Notes: generated by a model not told the origin, from the letters alone. 37,801 bases of DNA from Gammaproteobacteria bacterium (GCA_002700775.1 PAEL01000122.1:8425-46225); one strand, 5' to 3'; numbered from the stretch's first letter, positions 1 to 9,239 are shown. Numbers and translations: made by a program.

Positions 1-2
1 CT

Positions 3-536
3 CATAATAAAAAAGATGCGCTCAAGAACGCAGCAGTGCTAATAGCCGCCTCACGTGAAAATGTGAATTTAACAAGCAGCATAATTCTCACGCTTCGATC
101 ACAAAACCTTAAGTCGCATGCGGGCCAAGTCAGTCTGCCTGGCGGGACAGCCGACGCTACTGACATTAACGCAATTGATACGGCTTTGAGAGAAGCCCAA
201 GAAGAAATTGCTTTGAGTAAAGATCGAGTCACTGTTTTGGGCTGCCTCGGAAAAATTGCACTTCCGTCTGGATATCTAGTCACTCCGGTCGTAGGCTTGA
301 TCGATTCATTCAAAAATCTCAGTCCCTTCCCGGGTGAAGTAGATGAAATATTTTTTGTCCCCCTAACCACGATACTTGATCCCAATGCTTACAAAACTCA
401 TACCAAAAAGTTTGATTCGGGTGACCATCAAATATTAGAAATTCAACATAGCAACCATCGGATATGGGGAGCAACAGCGGCTATCCTTTATCATCTCGCG
501 AACGAAATCGAAAGTCATATTAAGAAGACTTACTAG
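3..536 (+). CDS. NUDIX hydrolase, CoA pyrophosphatase (NudL-like), 5' end missing
   Basis: This gene runs off the left edge. The reading frame is open back to base 3, and a GTG at 36 is internal, so the true start lies outside the window. The visible part has the NudL/UPF0035 signature: a GQVSLPGG stretch, then a NUDIX helix with the LREAQEE core. Asp sits at the first acidic position after GG, as is usual in the CoA-pyrophosphatase subgroup. The last NUDIX Gly (EEIGL in most members) is Ala here. Family members cleave CoA and acyl-CoA to phosphopantetheine and 3',5'-ADP in the cytoplasm. The gene converges with the DASS transporter. Family assignment is confident; the exact substrate is inferred. 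Confidence 0.88.
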   Translation, partial: HNKKDALKNAAVLIAASRENVNLTSSIILTLRSQNLKSHAGQVSLPGGTADATDINAIDTALREAQEEIALSKDRVTVLGCLGKIALPSGYLVTPVVGLIDSFKNLSPFPGEVDEIFFVPLTTILDPNAYKTHTKKFDSGDHQILEIQHSNHRIWGATAAILYHLANEIESHIKKTY

Positions 537-634
537 CCAAAAAACTTACCGATCATTTTTGAGCAACGGATGTCTGAAACGAACTCAATCCTAATCAGTA
601 ATTTAAATTCTCCCTAGCACGTATCCTTGTGGAG

Positions 635-2329
635 TCACGATGCCCACGTTGGGAACTCTCCCAAAACACCAAAAGTGAAATGACCGAGCGTGTATACAAA
701 CACGGTTAAAATAATTACAGAAAGAATATCCAAGCACACTCCTGCAGTTACCATTTTCATAATCGGTACGCGACCAGACCCATAGACTATGGCGTTGGGC
801 GGGGTTGATACAGGGAGCATGAACGCACATGACGCGGCTAGCGTAGTCGGTATTAGAAGTAGTAAAGGATGGACTTCAATTGCCTGAGCTAAGCTAGCCA
901 TTATCGGAACAGCCAAAGATATTGTCCCTGTGTTTGAAGCTACCTCCGTCAACAACGTAATAAACGTCACAGTGCTTATTACAATCGATAAAGGGCTCGA
1001 GTCACCCAAAAGTGCTTGCAATTGATCTGCAACATACGCACCCAACCCGGACGTCGAAAACCCTTTTGCTATTGCTAAACCCCCACCGAAAAGCAATAAA
1101 ATCCCCCAAGGGATTTTTTTGGCATCCTCCCAATCCAATAGCCTACCGCCTATTTGACTGCCCGCAGGCACCATAAATAACGTCAAGGCCATCGCGATAG
1201 AGACCGTGCCGTCGTCAATCATGTAACTAATGGGCTGCGAGCCAATCCAAACCAAAAACCAGTCTAAGTAATAACTCCATCCAAAAACATCGAAATCTGC
1301 ACCGAACAAGCGTTCTTTACGAGTCATCCAAAGGACGGCTGCCGCAAAAAAAACCAAACGTACGCGCTTCTCCTCAATAGAAATTGGACCTAACTTTTTC
1401 AACTCTTGTTGTATAAAACTCCGACCGCTAAACGGCGTAACCGACGGAAGTGGGAAAATAACGTATGTCAGCACAAGCCAGCTCAAAACCAAAAATACTA
1501 AACTCATAGGGAGGGCAAACGTCATCCAAGTCACAAATGCAAAATCTGGCGCGTCTGGAAATAGTTGCGACATCTGCGTCACTAGCACTCCGTTCGGTGG
1601 CGTTCCAATAAGAGTTGCAACTCCGCCTATTGAAGCAGAATAGGCAATACCAAGCAGAAGCGTCAAAGCAAAATTGTCAGCTCTTGGCTCAGGCTTTCCT
1701 CCCGATTTTATTAACCCGGTATTTATCTCTTCATAAAGCAAAATAAGCGACATGCCCATCGGCATCATCATCAATGCTGTGGCAGTGTTTGATAACCACA
1801 TCGACAAAAAAGCGGTCGCAACCATAAAACCGAAGACCAATCTGTGTGGCTGACCCCCGATTATCTTTAGAATATTTAAAGCGATACGCTTATGTAGATT
1901 CCATTTCTCGACCGCAATCGCAATAATGAACCCTCCCAAAAACAACAGGATGATCCAATCCATATACTGCCCAGCCACACTCGGAAATGTAATATCGAAA
2001 TCTGAGACAGAAAACCCTTCCTCGAATTTAACAAGACTTAAATCTATTCGATTCCCAGCGGCTATCTCACGACCACGCATAATTCCGAGCAAGGGGAACA
2101 AAACAATAGGCAAAAGTGCGGTGGCCGCGAGAGGAATAGCTTCCGTAATCCACCAAATGGCCATCAGCACGATTACCGCAGCCATACGCGTGACGAGTGG
2201 GTTGGTAGGATCTAGATCGAGAAAAGTTAAAATACACAAGAAGACCGCAGGACCAAAAAACAAACCAAATCGACTGCGAAAAGGAGTAGGTTTAGGCTCT
2301 TTTAAAAGCGAACTGTGCCCTATCGTCAT
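635..2329 (-). CDS. DASS/SLC13-family sodium:dicarboxylate (or sulfate) symporter
   Basis: This is a 564-residue integral membrane protein of the divalent anion:Na+ symporter family. Both hallmark SNT motifs, which form the substrate and Na+ site in the re-entrant hairpins, are present at residues 180-182 (SNTATALMM) and 465-467 (SNTGTISLA). The C-terminal family signature STPPNAIVYGSG lies near 508-519. An AAGGTKE-like cytosolic N-terminus precedes the first helix at about residue 25, and a longer hydrophilic stretch falls at about 335-370. The start is ATG with an AAGGGAAAG ribosome site a few bases upstream. Likely substrates are succinate, malate or fumarate; sulfate cannot be excluded. 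It is 165 bp downstream of the peroxiredoxin gene on the same strand and is probably transcribed separately. Confidence 0.9.
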   Translation of the reverse strand: MTIGHSSLLKEPKPTPFRSRFGLFFGPAVFLCILTFLDLDPTNPLVTRMAAVIVLMAIWWITEAIPLAATALLPIVLFPLLGIMRGREIAAGNRIDLSLVKFEEGFSVSDFDITFPSVAGQYMDWIILLFLGGFIIAIAVEKWNLHKRIALNILKIIGGQPHRLVFGFMVATAFLSMWLSNTATALMMMPMGMSLILLYEEINTGLIKSGGKPEPRADNFALTLLLGIAYSASIGGVATLIGTPPNGVLVTQMSQLFPDAPDFAFVTWMTFALPMSLVFLVLSWLVLTYVIFPLPSVTPFSGRSFIQQELKKLGPISIEEKRVRLVFFAAAVLWMTRKERLFGADFDVFGWSYYLDWFLVWIGSQPISYMIDDGTVSIAMALTLFMVPAGSQIGGRLLDWEDAKKIPWGILLLFGGGLAIAKGFSTSGLGAYVADQLQALLGDSSPLSIVISTVTFITLLTEVASNTGTISLAVPIMASLAQAIEVHPLLLLIPTTLAASCAFMLPVSTPPNAIVYGSGRVPIMKMVTAGVCLDILSVIILTVFVYTLGHFTFGVLGEFPTWAS

Positions 2330-2494
2330 ATACTTTCCCTTGCCTCATGCTCTGGCCTAAAGGCCCTAACAAGATGCGCGAGTAAATGCAAAAAAAGCAG
2401 GTCTTCCCATCGTTAAAGAGATGCTTTTACGTAGAATCAAACGCGAACTTCTAATCGTCTCCAGACCAAGACCACTCAATATTCGATAATCCAA

Positions 2495-2974
2495 CTACAA
2501 TATTTCTAACATGTGCTCAGCGGAACTCACTTTAATTTCACCCGGTTCTTCGATTCCTAGATATGTTACTATCTCATTCTCTACAATAATACCAAACCGC
2601 TTAGCTCGTCGCCCCATACCAAAACCAGACATGTCGTTAGCTAAGCCGAGCTCAGAAGTAAATTCCCCGTTTCCATCAGCAAGCATCAGAATGTTCTCAG
2701 CGTTTTGGTCAGCAGACCAAGCTCCCATAACGAAGGCATCATTCACTGACATACAGGCAATGGTATCCACACCTTTGTCCAAAATAGCCTCTGCATTGAC
2801 CACGAAACCTGGTAAATGTGTCATTGAGCACCCTGGTGTAAAGGCTCCTGGCACTGCAATCAAAACAACTTTTTTATTCGCAAATATCTCCTTACTACTA
2901 ATGCCCTTTGGGCCGTCACCTGTCATTATAGAAAAACCAATCGAAGGAATCTTGTCGCCTACTTTTATCGTCAT
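2495..2974 (-). CDS. Prx5-type peroxiredoxin (redoxin domain)
   Basis: This 159-residue cytoplasmic thiol peroxidase belongs to the Prx5/AhpC-TSA class. The peroxidatic motif is PGAFTPGCS with Cys49; the usual form is PGAFTPTCS, so Thr next to Cys is Gly here. A second Cys at about 75 in the segment IACMSVND matches where Prx5 enzymes often have a non-catalytic or resolving Cys. HLPGF and NDAFVMGAW are further class signatures. It reduces peroxides with glutathione/glutaredoxin or thioredoxin as donor; no fused glutaredoxin domain is present. The start has an AAAGGT ribosome site. It follows the protease gene after a gap of about 118 bp. Confidence 0.92.
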   Translation of the reverse strand: MTIKVGDKIPSIGFSIMTGDGPKGISSKEIFANKKVVLIAVPGAFTPGCSMTHLPGFVVNAEAILDKGVDTIACMSVNDAFVMGAWSADQNAENILMLADGNGEFTSELGLANDMSGFGMGRRAKRFGIIVENEIVTYLGIEEPGEIKVSSAEHMLEIL

Positions 2975-3092
2975 TATTTTTACCTTTTATAAAATTTCGA
3001 ACAAACTAAAGTTCTGTAATGTTATCAAGTTTTCAAGTCTGAGTAACGAACTCTAAAAGCGCCCGATTGCGCTGAGGCAGATTGACTTCGAA

Positions 3093-3965
3093 TTAGCGGT
3101 TTAGACCGTTATGGGTTTCGATAACTTCCTTAAGCCACTTCAAGTAGGGTGCAATGCGCTCGAAAACAGCAACAGAGCCGTAATCCCCTTGTCGCTCTTC
3201 AGTAAAATTTGCTCCTTTAATCTGACCTACAATAATCCCAACCAAAGAAGCCCCTTTAGCTCCGTTAATCAGAACAGGTCCCCCACTATCTCCAAGGCTG
3301 GGCATTCCCTCCAAAGGCTCGCTCGCCCCAACCCTTGGGTCATCAAAACGAATTCTTAAACGCTTGGCACTGTCCGACGTGATGCGATTAGTCGCCAACC
3401 TAAGTTCACCATCCGTATAATTTCGACCGGTAGTCCCAATACCCGAATAGCCCCATCCCAGAAAACTCACAACTTCTTCAGGGACAACTTCCTCTGTTGC
3501 TACCGCAAAAGAATTCAAAATATTTCGAGGATAACTTATACGTAGTAGTGCGAGATCCACATCGAGCCCTGCAGGTTTATTAAAATCTGGATGAAAAATG
3601 ACCTTGTCAACGTAGTTTTTCTCACCTGCGATATTAACTTCGTAACTATTACCGTTTAAGACTTCTTCATTTAAGTTCACCTGCTCAATACAGTGCGCAG
3701 CTGTAATCGCCCATCGAGCGTCTACAAGTGTAGCTGCACAAATTCGACGATCACCAATGCTCTTGAGAAAAAAGACTGAAGGATACACACTTTCCGAAGC
3801 TAGGTAACGTTCTGGTGCTACGTCGTGACGGATTATAATACCCTGGCTTTTTGAGGTTAAAAAAAGCAATAAAAGTCCTAAGAGTCGCAGGTAAATTCTT
3901 ATGATCTTTAAGCCCCAATAACCGCATACAGCGGAAGCAAAAGACTTTTTAACTGCTTCAGTCAC
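3093..3965 (-). CDS. Exported trypsin-fold (S1 family) serine protease with non-trypsin S1 pocket
   Basis: This 290-residue protein has a hydrophobic N-terminal segment (about residues 20-37) that looks like a signal peptide or anchor, so it should act in the envelope. The full S1 triad is visible: His91 in WAITAAHC, Asp137 in DVDLALL and Ser227 in GDSGGP. Cys76 and Cys92 can form the disulfide beside the catalytic His. The Cys at chymotrypsin position 191 is replaced by Ser, so that disulfide is missing. The position equivalent to trypsin Asp189 (six before the catalytic Ser) is Met221, which argues against trypsin-like Arg/Lys cleavage. The start lies two bases after the stop of the LON-domain gene, so the two are probably translated together. 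Confidence 0.88.
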   Translation of the reverse strand: MTEAVKKSFASAVCGYWGLKIIRIYLRLLGLLLLFLTSKSQGIIIRHDVAPERYLASESVYPSVFFLKSIGDRRICAATLVDARWAITAAHCIEQVNLNEEVLNGNSYEVNIAGEKNYVDKVIFHPDFNKPAGLDVDLALLRISYPRNILNSFAVATEEVVPEEVVSFLGWGYSGIGTTGRNYTDGELRLATNRITSDSAKRLRIRFDDPRVGASEPLEGMPSLGDSGGPVLINGAKGASLVGIIVGQIKGANFTEERQGDYGSVAVFERIAPYLKWLKEVIETHNGLNR

Positions 3966-3967
3966 AG

Positions 3968-4582
3968 CTACTTCTCACCTGCTAATTCTGCAATCATCAT
4001 GTCAATCGCATCCGCTCGACGCACAGGATCATCAATCTCAAGAAGCTTCTGTCGATTAACATTACTCATAGGCAAAAGCTCACCCAGACGCCATCCCAGA
4101 TGCCATAAGTCTGCGTAATCAATGTCAAAGTTTTTTTCTTTAATTACAGGGTGCGCCTCCAACCCTCTCAAAACCTCTATTAATCTGGAATACTTTTCTA
4201 CGCCCGGCACGAGCTCCGTGTCAAAGCGATCTCTATCATGAAAATTAACAAGGCCCATAAGCAAATCATTGTCTGCTTCCCAACACTTCTCCACCTGAAA
4301 CTTTGCAGTCCCTTCAACGGTGATACTTAACAAACCATTGTCTAACTGATTCCAATCTACAATCTGTGCACCAGTTCCGATTCGATGAATCGTTTGCTTC
4401 GTTCCGCTCTCGCGCATCTCGGGACCAGTTTGTAGAGCGCAAATACCGAAAATAGTCTGATTGCGCATACATTCCGTTACCATATCAATATATCGACGTT
4501 CAAAAATCTGTAGATCATGCTTACCACCGGGGAATAAGACGATACCCAGAGGAAACAGCGGAATTGTTGATTGATTAACCAT
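3968..4582 (-). CDS. LON peptidase substrate-binding (N-terminal) domain protein
   Basis: This 204-residue cytoplasmic protein consists of a stand-alone LON N-domain. The opening IPLFPLGIVLFPGG with a following FERRYIDMV is the family's typical first strand and helix. There is no ATPase or protease domain, so it is not Lon itself. Stand-alone LON-domain proteins are common in proteobacteria and their role is unsettled; substrate recognition or an adaptor role is usually proposed. An AGGG ribosome site precedes the ATG. It sits 37 bp downstream of mpl and directly abuts the S1 protease, giving an apparent mpl-LON-protease transcription unit. Confidence 0.9.
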   Translation of the reverse strand: MVNQSTIPLFPLGIVLFPGGKHDLQIFERRYIDMVTECMRNQTIFGICALQTGPEMRESGTKQTIHRIGTGAQIVDWNQLDNGLLSITVEGTAKFQVEKCWEADNDLLMGLVNFHDRDRFDTELVPGVEKYSRLIEVLRGLEAHPVIKEKNFDIDYADLWHLGWRLGELLPMSNVNRQKLLEIDDPVRRADAIDMMIAELAGEK

Positions 4583-4619
4583 GACTTGCCCTAGCCTATA
4601 TCAGCAAAAAACATCAGGG

Positions 4620-6044
4620 CTAGCGACTTGCCAGCCCATCAATTAGCCGTTTGTGGATGCCATCAAACCCAGAATTACTCATGACAACAATATGATCACC
4701 CTCACGGGCGATCGCAAGAATATGGGAAAGAATCTCGTCTATTTCAAAAAAACTAACTCGCGAATTTCCGCTACCGTCGCACAGAGCCGTAAAGTCTAGC
4801 AGCGAGTCCAGCGGCCGCTTCCATACCACTTCATCAGCAAAGCTGCATGCCTCCGAAAGTTTGTTCTGATGGGTCCTTCCACGCATCGTGTTAGATCCCG
4901 GCTCAATAATAGCGATAACACGAAAGTCCTCGCCACGACTATGAAGTTGGACCTTCAAACCCTCTAAAGTCGTCGCGATTGCCGTAGGATGATGAGCAAA
5001 ATCGTCGTAGATATATATGCCTCGCAGCTCCGCCAAAAGCTCCATTCTTCTCTTCACGCCATTAAATTTGCTTAACGCTTTTGCCGCATCAGCCAAAAGC
5101 ACTCCGACGTGATGGGCAGCGCCTACCGCCGCAAGAGCGTTCCTTGCATTGTGAATGCCAAACATTGGCCAGCTCACCATCGATTTCTGTTTATCCCCTG
5201 CCACAGGATTGTATTCAATTTCAAATTCACTCCAGTCTTTCTTTATCGCTAAAGCAGACCATTCCCCAACACCCAAATTTGAATCGACTGTGCCTTCGGG
5301 ATCTAATTCCATACTGGGGCCAAAGCGCTCTAACGAAGTCCAACAACCCGCGTCCAAAACCTCATCGACGGCAGGATCATCGCGCGGCGCAAGGATAAGT
5401 CCGTTGCCTGGCACAGTTCTCAATAAGTGATGGAACTGTTTTTGGATAGCGCCGAGATCAGAAAAGATATCAGCGTGGTCAAATTCTAAATTATTAAGAA
5501 TGACGGTGCGAGGAGCATAATGCACAAACTTTGACCGCTTATCAAAAAACGCACTGTCATATTCGTCCGCTTCAACAACGAAAAAAATAGAATCACCACT
5601 ATCTGCTGAGGCAGGGAGATCGTTTACGACGCCTCCGATTAAATAACCGGGCTTCAGACCCGCTTCTTTCAGAACCCAAGTCAGCATCGCGCTCGTCGTT
5701 GTCTTACCATGAGTTCCAGCAACTCCAAGAACCCAGCGGTCATGTAAAATTTCATCGGCTAACCATTGTGGTCCAGAAGTGTATCTCAGCGCGTTATTCA
5801 ACACATATTCTACTGCCTCATTTCCACGGCTCAGTGCATTACCTACTATTACTAGATCGGGGTGCGGCTGAAGATGCTCCTCACAATAGCCCTCACAGAG
5901 CTCAATACCTTGACTTTCGAGCTGCGTACTCATCGGGGGATATACACCTGAATCACTTCCACTCACTTTATGGCCCTGCTGCTTGGCTAATACTGCCAAG
6001 CTGCCCATAAACGTTCCACAGATACCTAGAATATGAATATGCAT
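4620..6044 (-). CDS. mpl: UDP-N-acetylmuramate:L-alanyl-gamma-D-glutamyl-meso-diaminopimelate ligase
   Basis: This 474-residue protein is a Mur-ligase relative that recycles the murein tripeptide by joining it to UDP-MurNAc with ATP hydrolysis in the cytoplasm. The N-terminal Rossmann-like start MHIHILGICGTFMGSLA is diagnostic of Mpl as opposed to MurC. The ATP loop GTHGKTTT is at residues 110-117. The central domain has DEYDSAFFDKRSKF, and FAHHPTAI in the second half is a Mur-ligase core element. Length fits the family (about 450-470). It leads the minus-strand run with the LON-domain and protease genes, and ubiX lies nearby, an association I recall from pseudomonads. Confidence 0.97.
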   Translation of the reverse strand: MHIHILGICGTFMGSLAVLAKQQGHKVSGSDSGVYPPMSTQLESQGIELCEGYCEEHLQPHPDLVIVGNALSRGNEAVEYVLNNALRYTSGPQWLADEILHDRWVLGVAGTHGKTTTSAMLTWVLKEAGLKPGYLIGGVVNDLPASADSGDSIFFVVEADEYDSAFFDKRSKFVHYAPRTVILNNLEFDHADIFSDLGAIQKQFHHLLRTVPGNGLILAPRDDPAVDEVLDAGCWTSLERFGPSMELDPEGTVDSNLGVGEWSALAIKKDWSEFEIEYNPVAGDKQKSMVSWPMFGIHNARNALAAVGAAHHVGVLLADAAKALSKFNGVKRRMELLAELRGIYIYDDFAHHPTAIATTLEGLKVQLHSRGEDFRVIAIIEPGSNTMRGRTHQNKLSEACSFADEVVWKRPLDSLLDFTALCDGSGNSRVSFFEIDEILSHILAIAREGDHIVVMSNSGFDGIHKRLIDGLASR

Positions 6045-6197
6045 TGCGATTTAAAATCCAAAAAAAATAAAGCGACCTAAGAGGTGTTTATAGCATAAAA
6101 GTCGCGTAGCATTGTGTCATCGACAAAGTTAATTCTACAAACAATCACAAAATGCGCGGCAGACTACTTGAGCTAACGAATAAAAAGTATCTTCGAT

Positions 6198-6734
6198 ATG
6201 TTAACCGACTCTCCGACCTTGTGGGAATACTCCACCCACCATTACTCTAACCCCGCGGTCGCCAACTGCTGTTTAAATTTACAAGATCGCTGCCACCAAG
6301 ACGTCAACATAATTTTTCTTTGTTACTGGCATGGGACATACCATGGAGAAATTTCTTTTAAAAAAATGAGCGCCATACTCAGCTTCAGTGCAGAATGGAA
6401 TAAAGTAGCCATTCGTCCATTGAGATCTGCACGAACCAACCTCAAAATATGGACAAGTCAAGAGGACGAAATAGTGGTTGAAAAGGAATCCTATGGAATA
6501 TTCAGGGAAAACATAAAAACGATAGAGCTTGAAGCCGAAAAGATTCAACAACAATCACTAATGGAGTTCTGCGTAAATGGAATTCTCAAAGACTCGAAGT
6601 CATTGAGTGGATCTGCGAGCTCTGCCAGAAAAGCGAACATAAAAACAATGATAACTCTTCAAAATCAGTTTGATGACCTTGTTACTTTAGAGGCTCAATT
6701 TGAGCAACTCACCGAGCTGCTCGAGACTGACTAA
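6198..6734 (+). CDS. TIGR02444/DUF2390 family protein
   Basis: This 178-residue cytoplasmic protein resembles the TIGR02444 (DUF2390) family of gammaproteobacteria. The N-terminus shows the typical pattern LWEYSTHHYSNPAVANCCL, followed by LQDR and DVNIIFLCYW. The function of the family is not established. The second half is rich in Lys, Glu and Gln and probably helical, ending in a stretch that could form a short coiled coil. No signal peptide is present. It is divergent from mpl and converges with rhlE, whose stop is only a few bases away. The start is the first ATG of the frame; no strong ribosome site was seen, so an alternative start cannot be excluded. Confidence 0.8.
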   Translation: MLTDSPTLWEYSTHHYSNPAVANCCLNLQDRCHQDVNIIFLCYWHGTYHGEISFKKMSAILSFSAEWNKVAIRPLRSARTNLKIWTSQEDEIVVEKESYGIFRENIKTIELEAEKIQQQSLMEFCVNGILKDSKSLSGSASSARKANIKTMITLQNQFDDLVTLEAQFEQLTELLETD

Positions 6735-6740
6735 GCGAAA

Positions 6741-8126
6741 CTAAACTCGACCAATCAGCTTCGGGTTTCGTCTTCGCCTTGGTTTCTGATTTCCCGCGTT
6801 TTCATTGTGGTTTTTGGCCTTATTGTCACTTCGCTTGGCCGATTTTTTCCTAACTTCGCTCGATTTCTTGGGGTTCTTCTGCTCAGCGATGCTCGTTCCA
6901 GAACACCTTCGACCAGGACCGGAATTGGACCGGTTATTGGTTTTTTGCATCGACGGAGATAAAAACAACTTGCTAAGGGCGTCAGCTGGACGCGCTAGCA
7001 TGGGATCAATTTTAGCAGCGTCTGCCACCGGAATCTTTTGTTCAATCAACTTTTCTATATCTCTTAGCTGCTTAGCTTCATCCGGGCTGACCAGAGAGAT
7101 AGCGGATCCGCCTGCTCCGGCTCGGCCGGTGCGCCCAATGCGGTGCACGTAGTCTTCTGCTACCTGAGGGAGATCAAGGTTAATCACAGTATCTAACTGA
7201 TGAATATCAATACCACGAGCTGCGATATCTGTAGCGACAAGAACTTGCACCTTATCAAGCTTGAAGGCCTCCAATGCTTTAGTCCTTTGCGCTTGTGATT
7301 TATTCCCATGAATTGCAACCGCACCCACCCCATCCTTTGCTAGTTTCTTTACGAGGTTATTTGCTCCATGCTTAGTTCGACTGAACACTAAAGTTTGATT
7401 AGTGTTGGAGCGGAGCATCAAACTTAGAAGAGCAGGCTTTTCAACCTTCTCTACTAAATAAAGAGTTTGCGAAATAATCTCTACGGTGGAGTTACGCGGC
7501 GCAACATCAATCTCAACTGGGTTATTGCATAGACTCTTAGCGAGCGCGCGAATTTCATTCGAGAAGGTAGCGGAGAACAACAAGTTTTGGCGTCGTTTGG
7601 GCAACATCGCAAGCACCTTACGGATATCACGAATAAATCCCATATCCAGCATACGGTCAGCTTCATCAAGTATCAAGACCTCAAGATCTCCAAAAACAAC
7701 AACGCCCTGCTGTTTTAGATCCAACAACCGGCCAGGCGTAGCAACCAAAATATCTGTTCCGTGGCCTAAAGCTTTCTTTTGTGGATTTATATTTACCCCT
7801 CCAAAAACCACATTTGTCCGCAGGTTCTCATTAACTCCATAGACCTCTATGCTATGCTGGATTTGAGCCGCCAACTCTCGAGTTGGTGTTAAAACAAGCG
7901 CGCGTATTGAGTAACGCTTTGTGTTTCGCCTTCCGCTAAGTAACTGCAAAACGGGCAATGTAAACCCAGCAGTCTTGCCCGTCCCAGTCTGTGCTGCCGC
8001 CATCACATCGCGGCCGGCAAGAATTTCTGGGATCGCGCGCTGCTGAATGGGAGTTGCTTCGGTGTAACCTGTTTTTTCAACTGCCCGCAAGAGTGATTTA
8101 GAGAGGCCTAGATTAAAAAACGTCAT
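6741..8126 (-). CDS. rhlE: DEAD-box ATP-dependent RNA helicase, RhlE type
   Basis: This 461-residue RNA helicase has all the DEAD-box motifs in order: Q motif with F4 and TPIQQ (25-29), Walker A AQTGTGKT (45-52), PTRELA (81-86), DEAD (154-157), SAT (185-187), ARGID (303-307) and HRIGRTGR (328-335). The opening [14 protein letters not shown] and the overall layout are those of RhlE rather than DeaD, SrmB or RhlB. A low-complexity basic tail from about 395 to the end (Lys, Arg, Asn, Ser) is typical and probably binds RNA. Likely roles are ribosome assembly and RNA turnover, often at low temperature. The start has an AAGAAGA ribosome site, and the leader carries a hairpin annotated separately. 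Confidence 0.93.
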   Translation of the reverse strand: MTFFNLGLSKSLLRAVEKTGYTEATPIQQRAIPEILAGRDVMAAAQTGTGKTAGFTLPVLQLLSGRRNTKRYSIRALVLTPTRELAAQIQHSIEVYGVNENLRTNVVFGGVNINPQKKALGHGTDILVATPGRLLDLKQQGVVVFGDLEVLILDEADRMLDMGFIRDIRKVLAMLPKRRQNLLFSATFSNEIRALAKSLCNNPVEIDVAPRNSTVEIISQTLYLVEKVEKPALLSLMLRSNTNQTLVFSRTKHGANNLVKKLAKDGVGAVAIHGNKSQAQRTKALEAFKLDKVQVLVATDIAARGIDIHQLDTVINLDLPQVAEDYVHRIGRTGRAGAGGSAISLVSPDEAKQLRDIEKLIEQKIPVADAAKIDPMLARPADALSKLFLSPSMQKTNNRSNSGPGRRCSGTSIAEQKNPKKSSEVRKKSAKRSDNKAKNHNENAGNQKPRRRRNPKLIGRV

Positions 8127-8148
8127 AAATTTTCTTCTTTAGGTAATG

Positions 8149-8193
8149 CAAAAAATAGAACGTCTTTGCCAAGCTTCCGGCTAAGCGCGTTCT
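8149..8193 (-). terminator. Terminator-like hairpin with U-run in the rhlE leader
   Basis: Read on the minus strand, AGAACG (8193-8188) pairs with CGTTCT (8162-8157). Inside it, TT-GCC can pair with GGC-AA around an 8-base loop. The outer stem is followed at once by ATTTTTT. That is the layout of a Rho-independent terminator, though the stem has an internal loop. It lies 23 bases before the rhlE ATG and about 290 bases after ubiX. It could end the ubiX transcript or act as an attenuator for rhlE. No folding energy was calculated. Confidence 0.45.
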
Positions 8194-8478
8194 TAATAAA
8201 ATTAGAATAGCAAATTGTGTGCTTTGAACTGGCAATGAAGAACGGATATTCAACCGATAATTGTTAGGATGATCAGAGCCAAGCCAATAATAATTAGATA
8301 AGCTCTGTTAACATCACATCGCAACCTTCCGCCGAGAGCAAAAACTTTTTTGCTGAGGTCTCGAAAATCATAGAGGACAGTCTCAAACGAGCCGGCACAG
8401 TAACACAATCACAGCGCAAAGAAAGCGATATTTCGTTAAATCCAGACGACGAAGGGGAACTCTTAGCTTGATTTCTAT
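8194..8478. other. Spacer between ubiX and rhlE with two short antiparallel open frames
   Basis: No recognised gene lies here. Two stop-free readings overlap in opposite directions. On the minus strand, 8408-8250 could encode 52 residues from a TTG, ending in a typical single membrane helix (AYLIIIGLALIILTIIG) after a basic stretch (KKVFALGGRLR). No ribosome site precedes that TTG. On the plus strand, 8298-8471 encodes a hydrophilic, acidic-ended peptide (finishing LNPDDEGELLA) but has no ATG, GTG or TTG. Either could be a small protein or a decayed gene end. Open frames of about 50 codons also occur by chance, so neither is called as a gene. Confidence 0.3.
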
Positions 8479-9051
8479 CTATTCGATTTTGTTAACACCA
8501 TGCCAGCGCTGCACAAGCCCCGGATCTAAATCAAAAAGATCGAGTATCCGTCCCACGTGATGATTAACTAAGTCATCTACAGTTTTCGGCAAAATGTAGT
8601 GGGCTGGCATTGGTGGTGCCATCACAGCGCCCAGCTGACACGCCTTCATCATCAGCTCACAATGCCCAACATGTAGGGGGCTCTCTCGAGGCACCAACAC
8701 TAGCCTGCGACACTCTTTAAGCACAACGTCGGCAGCTCGCACAATGAGCGAATCAGAGTAAGAGTTTGCGATAGCCGAAAGAGTCTTAATCGCGCAGGGC
8801 GCTACGACCATGCCGTCCGTTTTAAAAGAACCGCTCGCAATGCTGGCTCCGATGTCTTTGTTGGAATACGAATAATCAGCCAAAGAAATAACATCCTGTG
8901 TCTCCAAGTCCGTCTCAACCGCAATGTTGAGTTTTGCCGCATCAGACATCACCAAATGTGTCTCAACTTCCGCCACGTCTCGCAGAACCTCAAGCAAGCG
9001 AACCCCATAAATTACCCCACTCGCACCAGACATTCCTACAATGATCTTCAC
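8479..9051 (-). CDS. ubiX: Flavin prenyltransferase UbiX
   Basis: This enzyme attaches dimethylallyl phosphate to FMN, making the prenyl-FMN cofactor that the decarboxylase UbiD needs in ubiquinone synthesis. The GTG start at 9051 is chosen because GGGGAG lies six bases upstream and the next residues KIIVGMSGASG begin the family exactly as expected; this gives 190 residues. A longer frame from 9093 would add 14 residues with no family match. Visible motifs are the FMN-binding MSGASGVIYGVRLLEVL, then SFKTDGMVVAPCAIKTLSAIA, and RRLVLVPRESPLH near residue 130. No ubiD is in the window. Cytoplasmic; probably its own transcription unit, with mpl nearby on the same strand. Confidence 0.95.
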   Translation of the reverse strand: MKIIVGMSGASGVIYGVRLLEVLRDVAEVETHLVMSDAAKLNIAVETDLETQDVISLADYSYSNKDIGASIASGSFKTDGMVVAPCAIKTLSAIANSYSDSLIVRAADVVLKECRRLVLVPRESPLHVGHCELMMKACQLGAVMAPPMPAHYILPKTVDDLVNHHVGRILDLFDLDPGLVQRWHGVNKIE

Positions 9052-9239
9052 TCTCGACTCCCCGTAAGTAATAACGGATTTAATAGCTACCATCTAATGT
9101 GCCCATAATCTTGACTCATCAACGCTATCAAGGCAAGGGAGCACATTGCGGGTAAAAGTCCCAACGGTTAACATAAGGCCGCTGGAAATTTTTTATGACC
9201 CCTTTGCAATTTTTTATGAACACTAGGAAGACAGCCACC

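Noticed and set aside
2352-2365. Small GGCC-TAAA-GGCC hairpin upstream of the DASS gene
   Set aside because: The stem is only four bases with no following T-run, so it does not qualify as a terminator.
9051-9093. Longer ubiX reading frame starting at 9093
   Set aside because: The extra 14 residues match nothing in the family, and a well-spaced GGGGAG points to the GTG at 9051.
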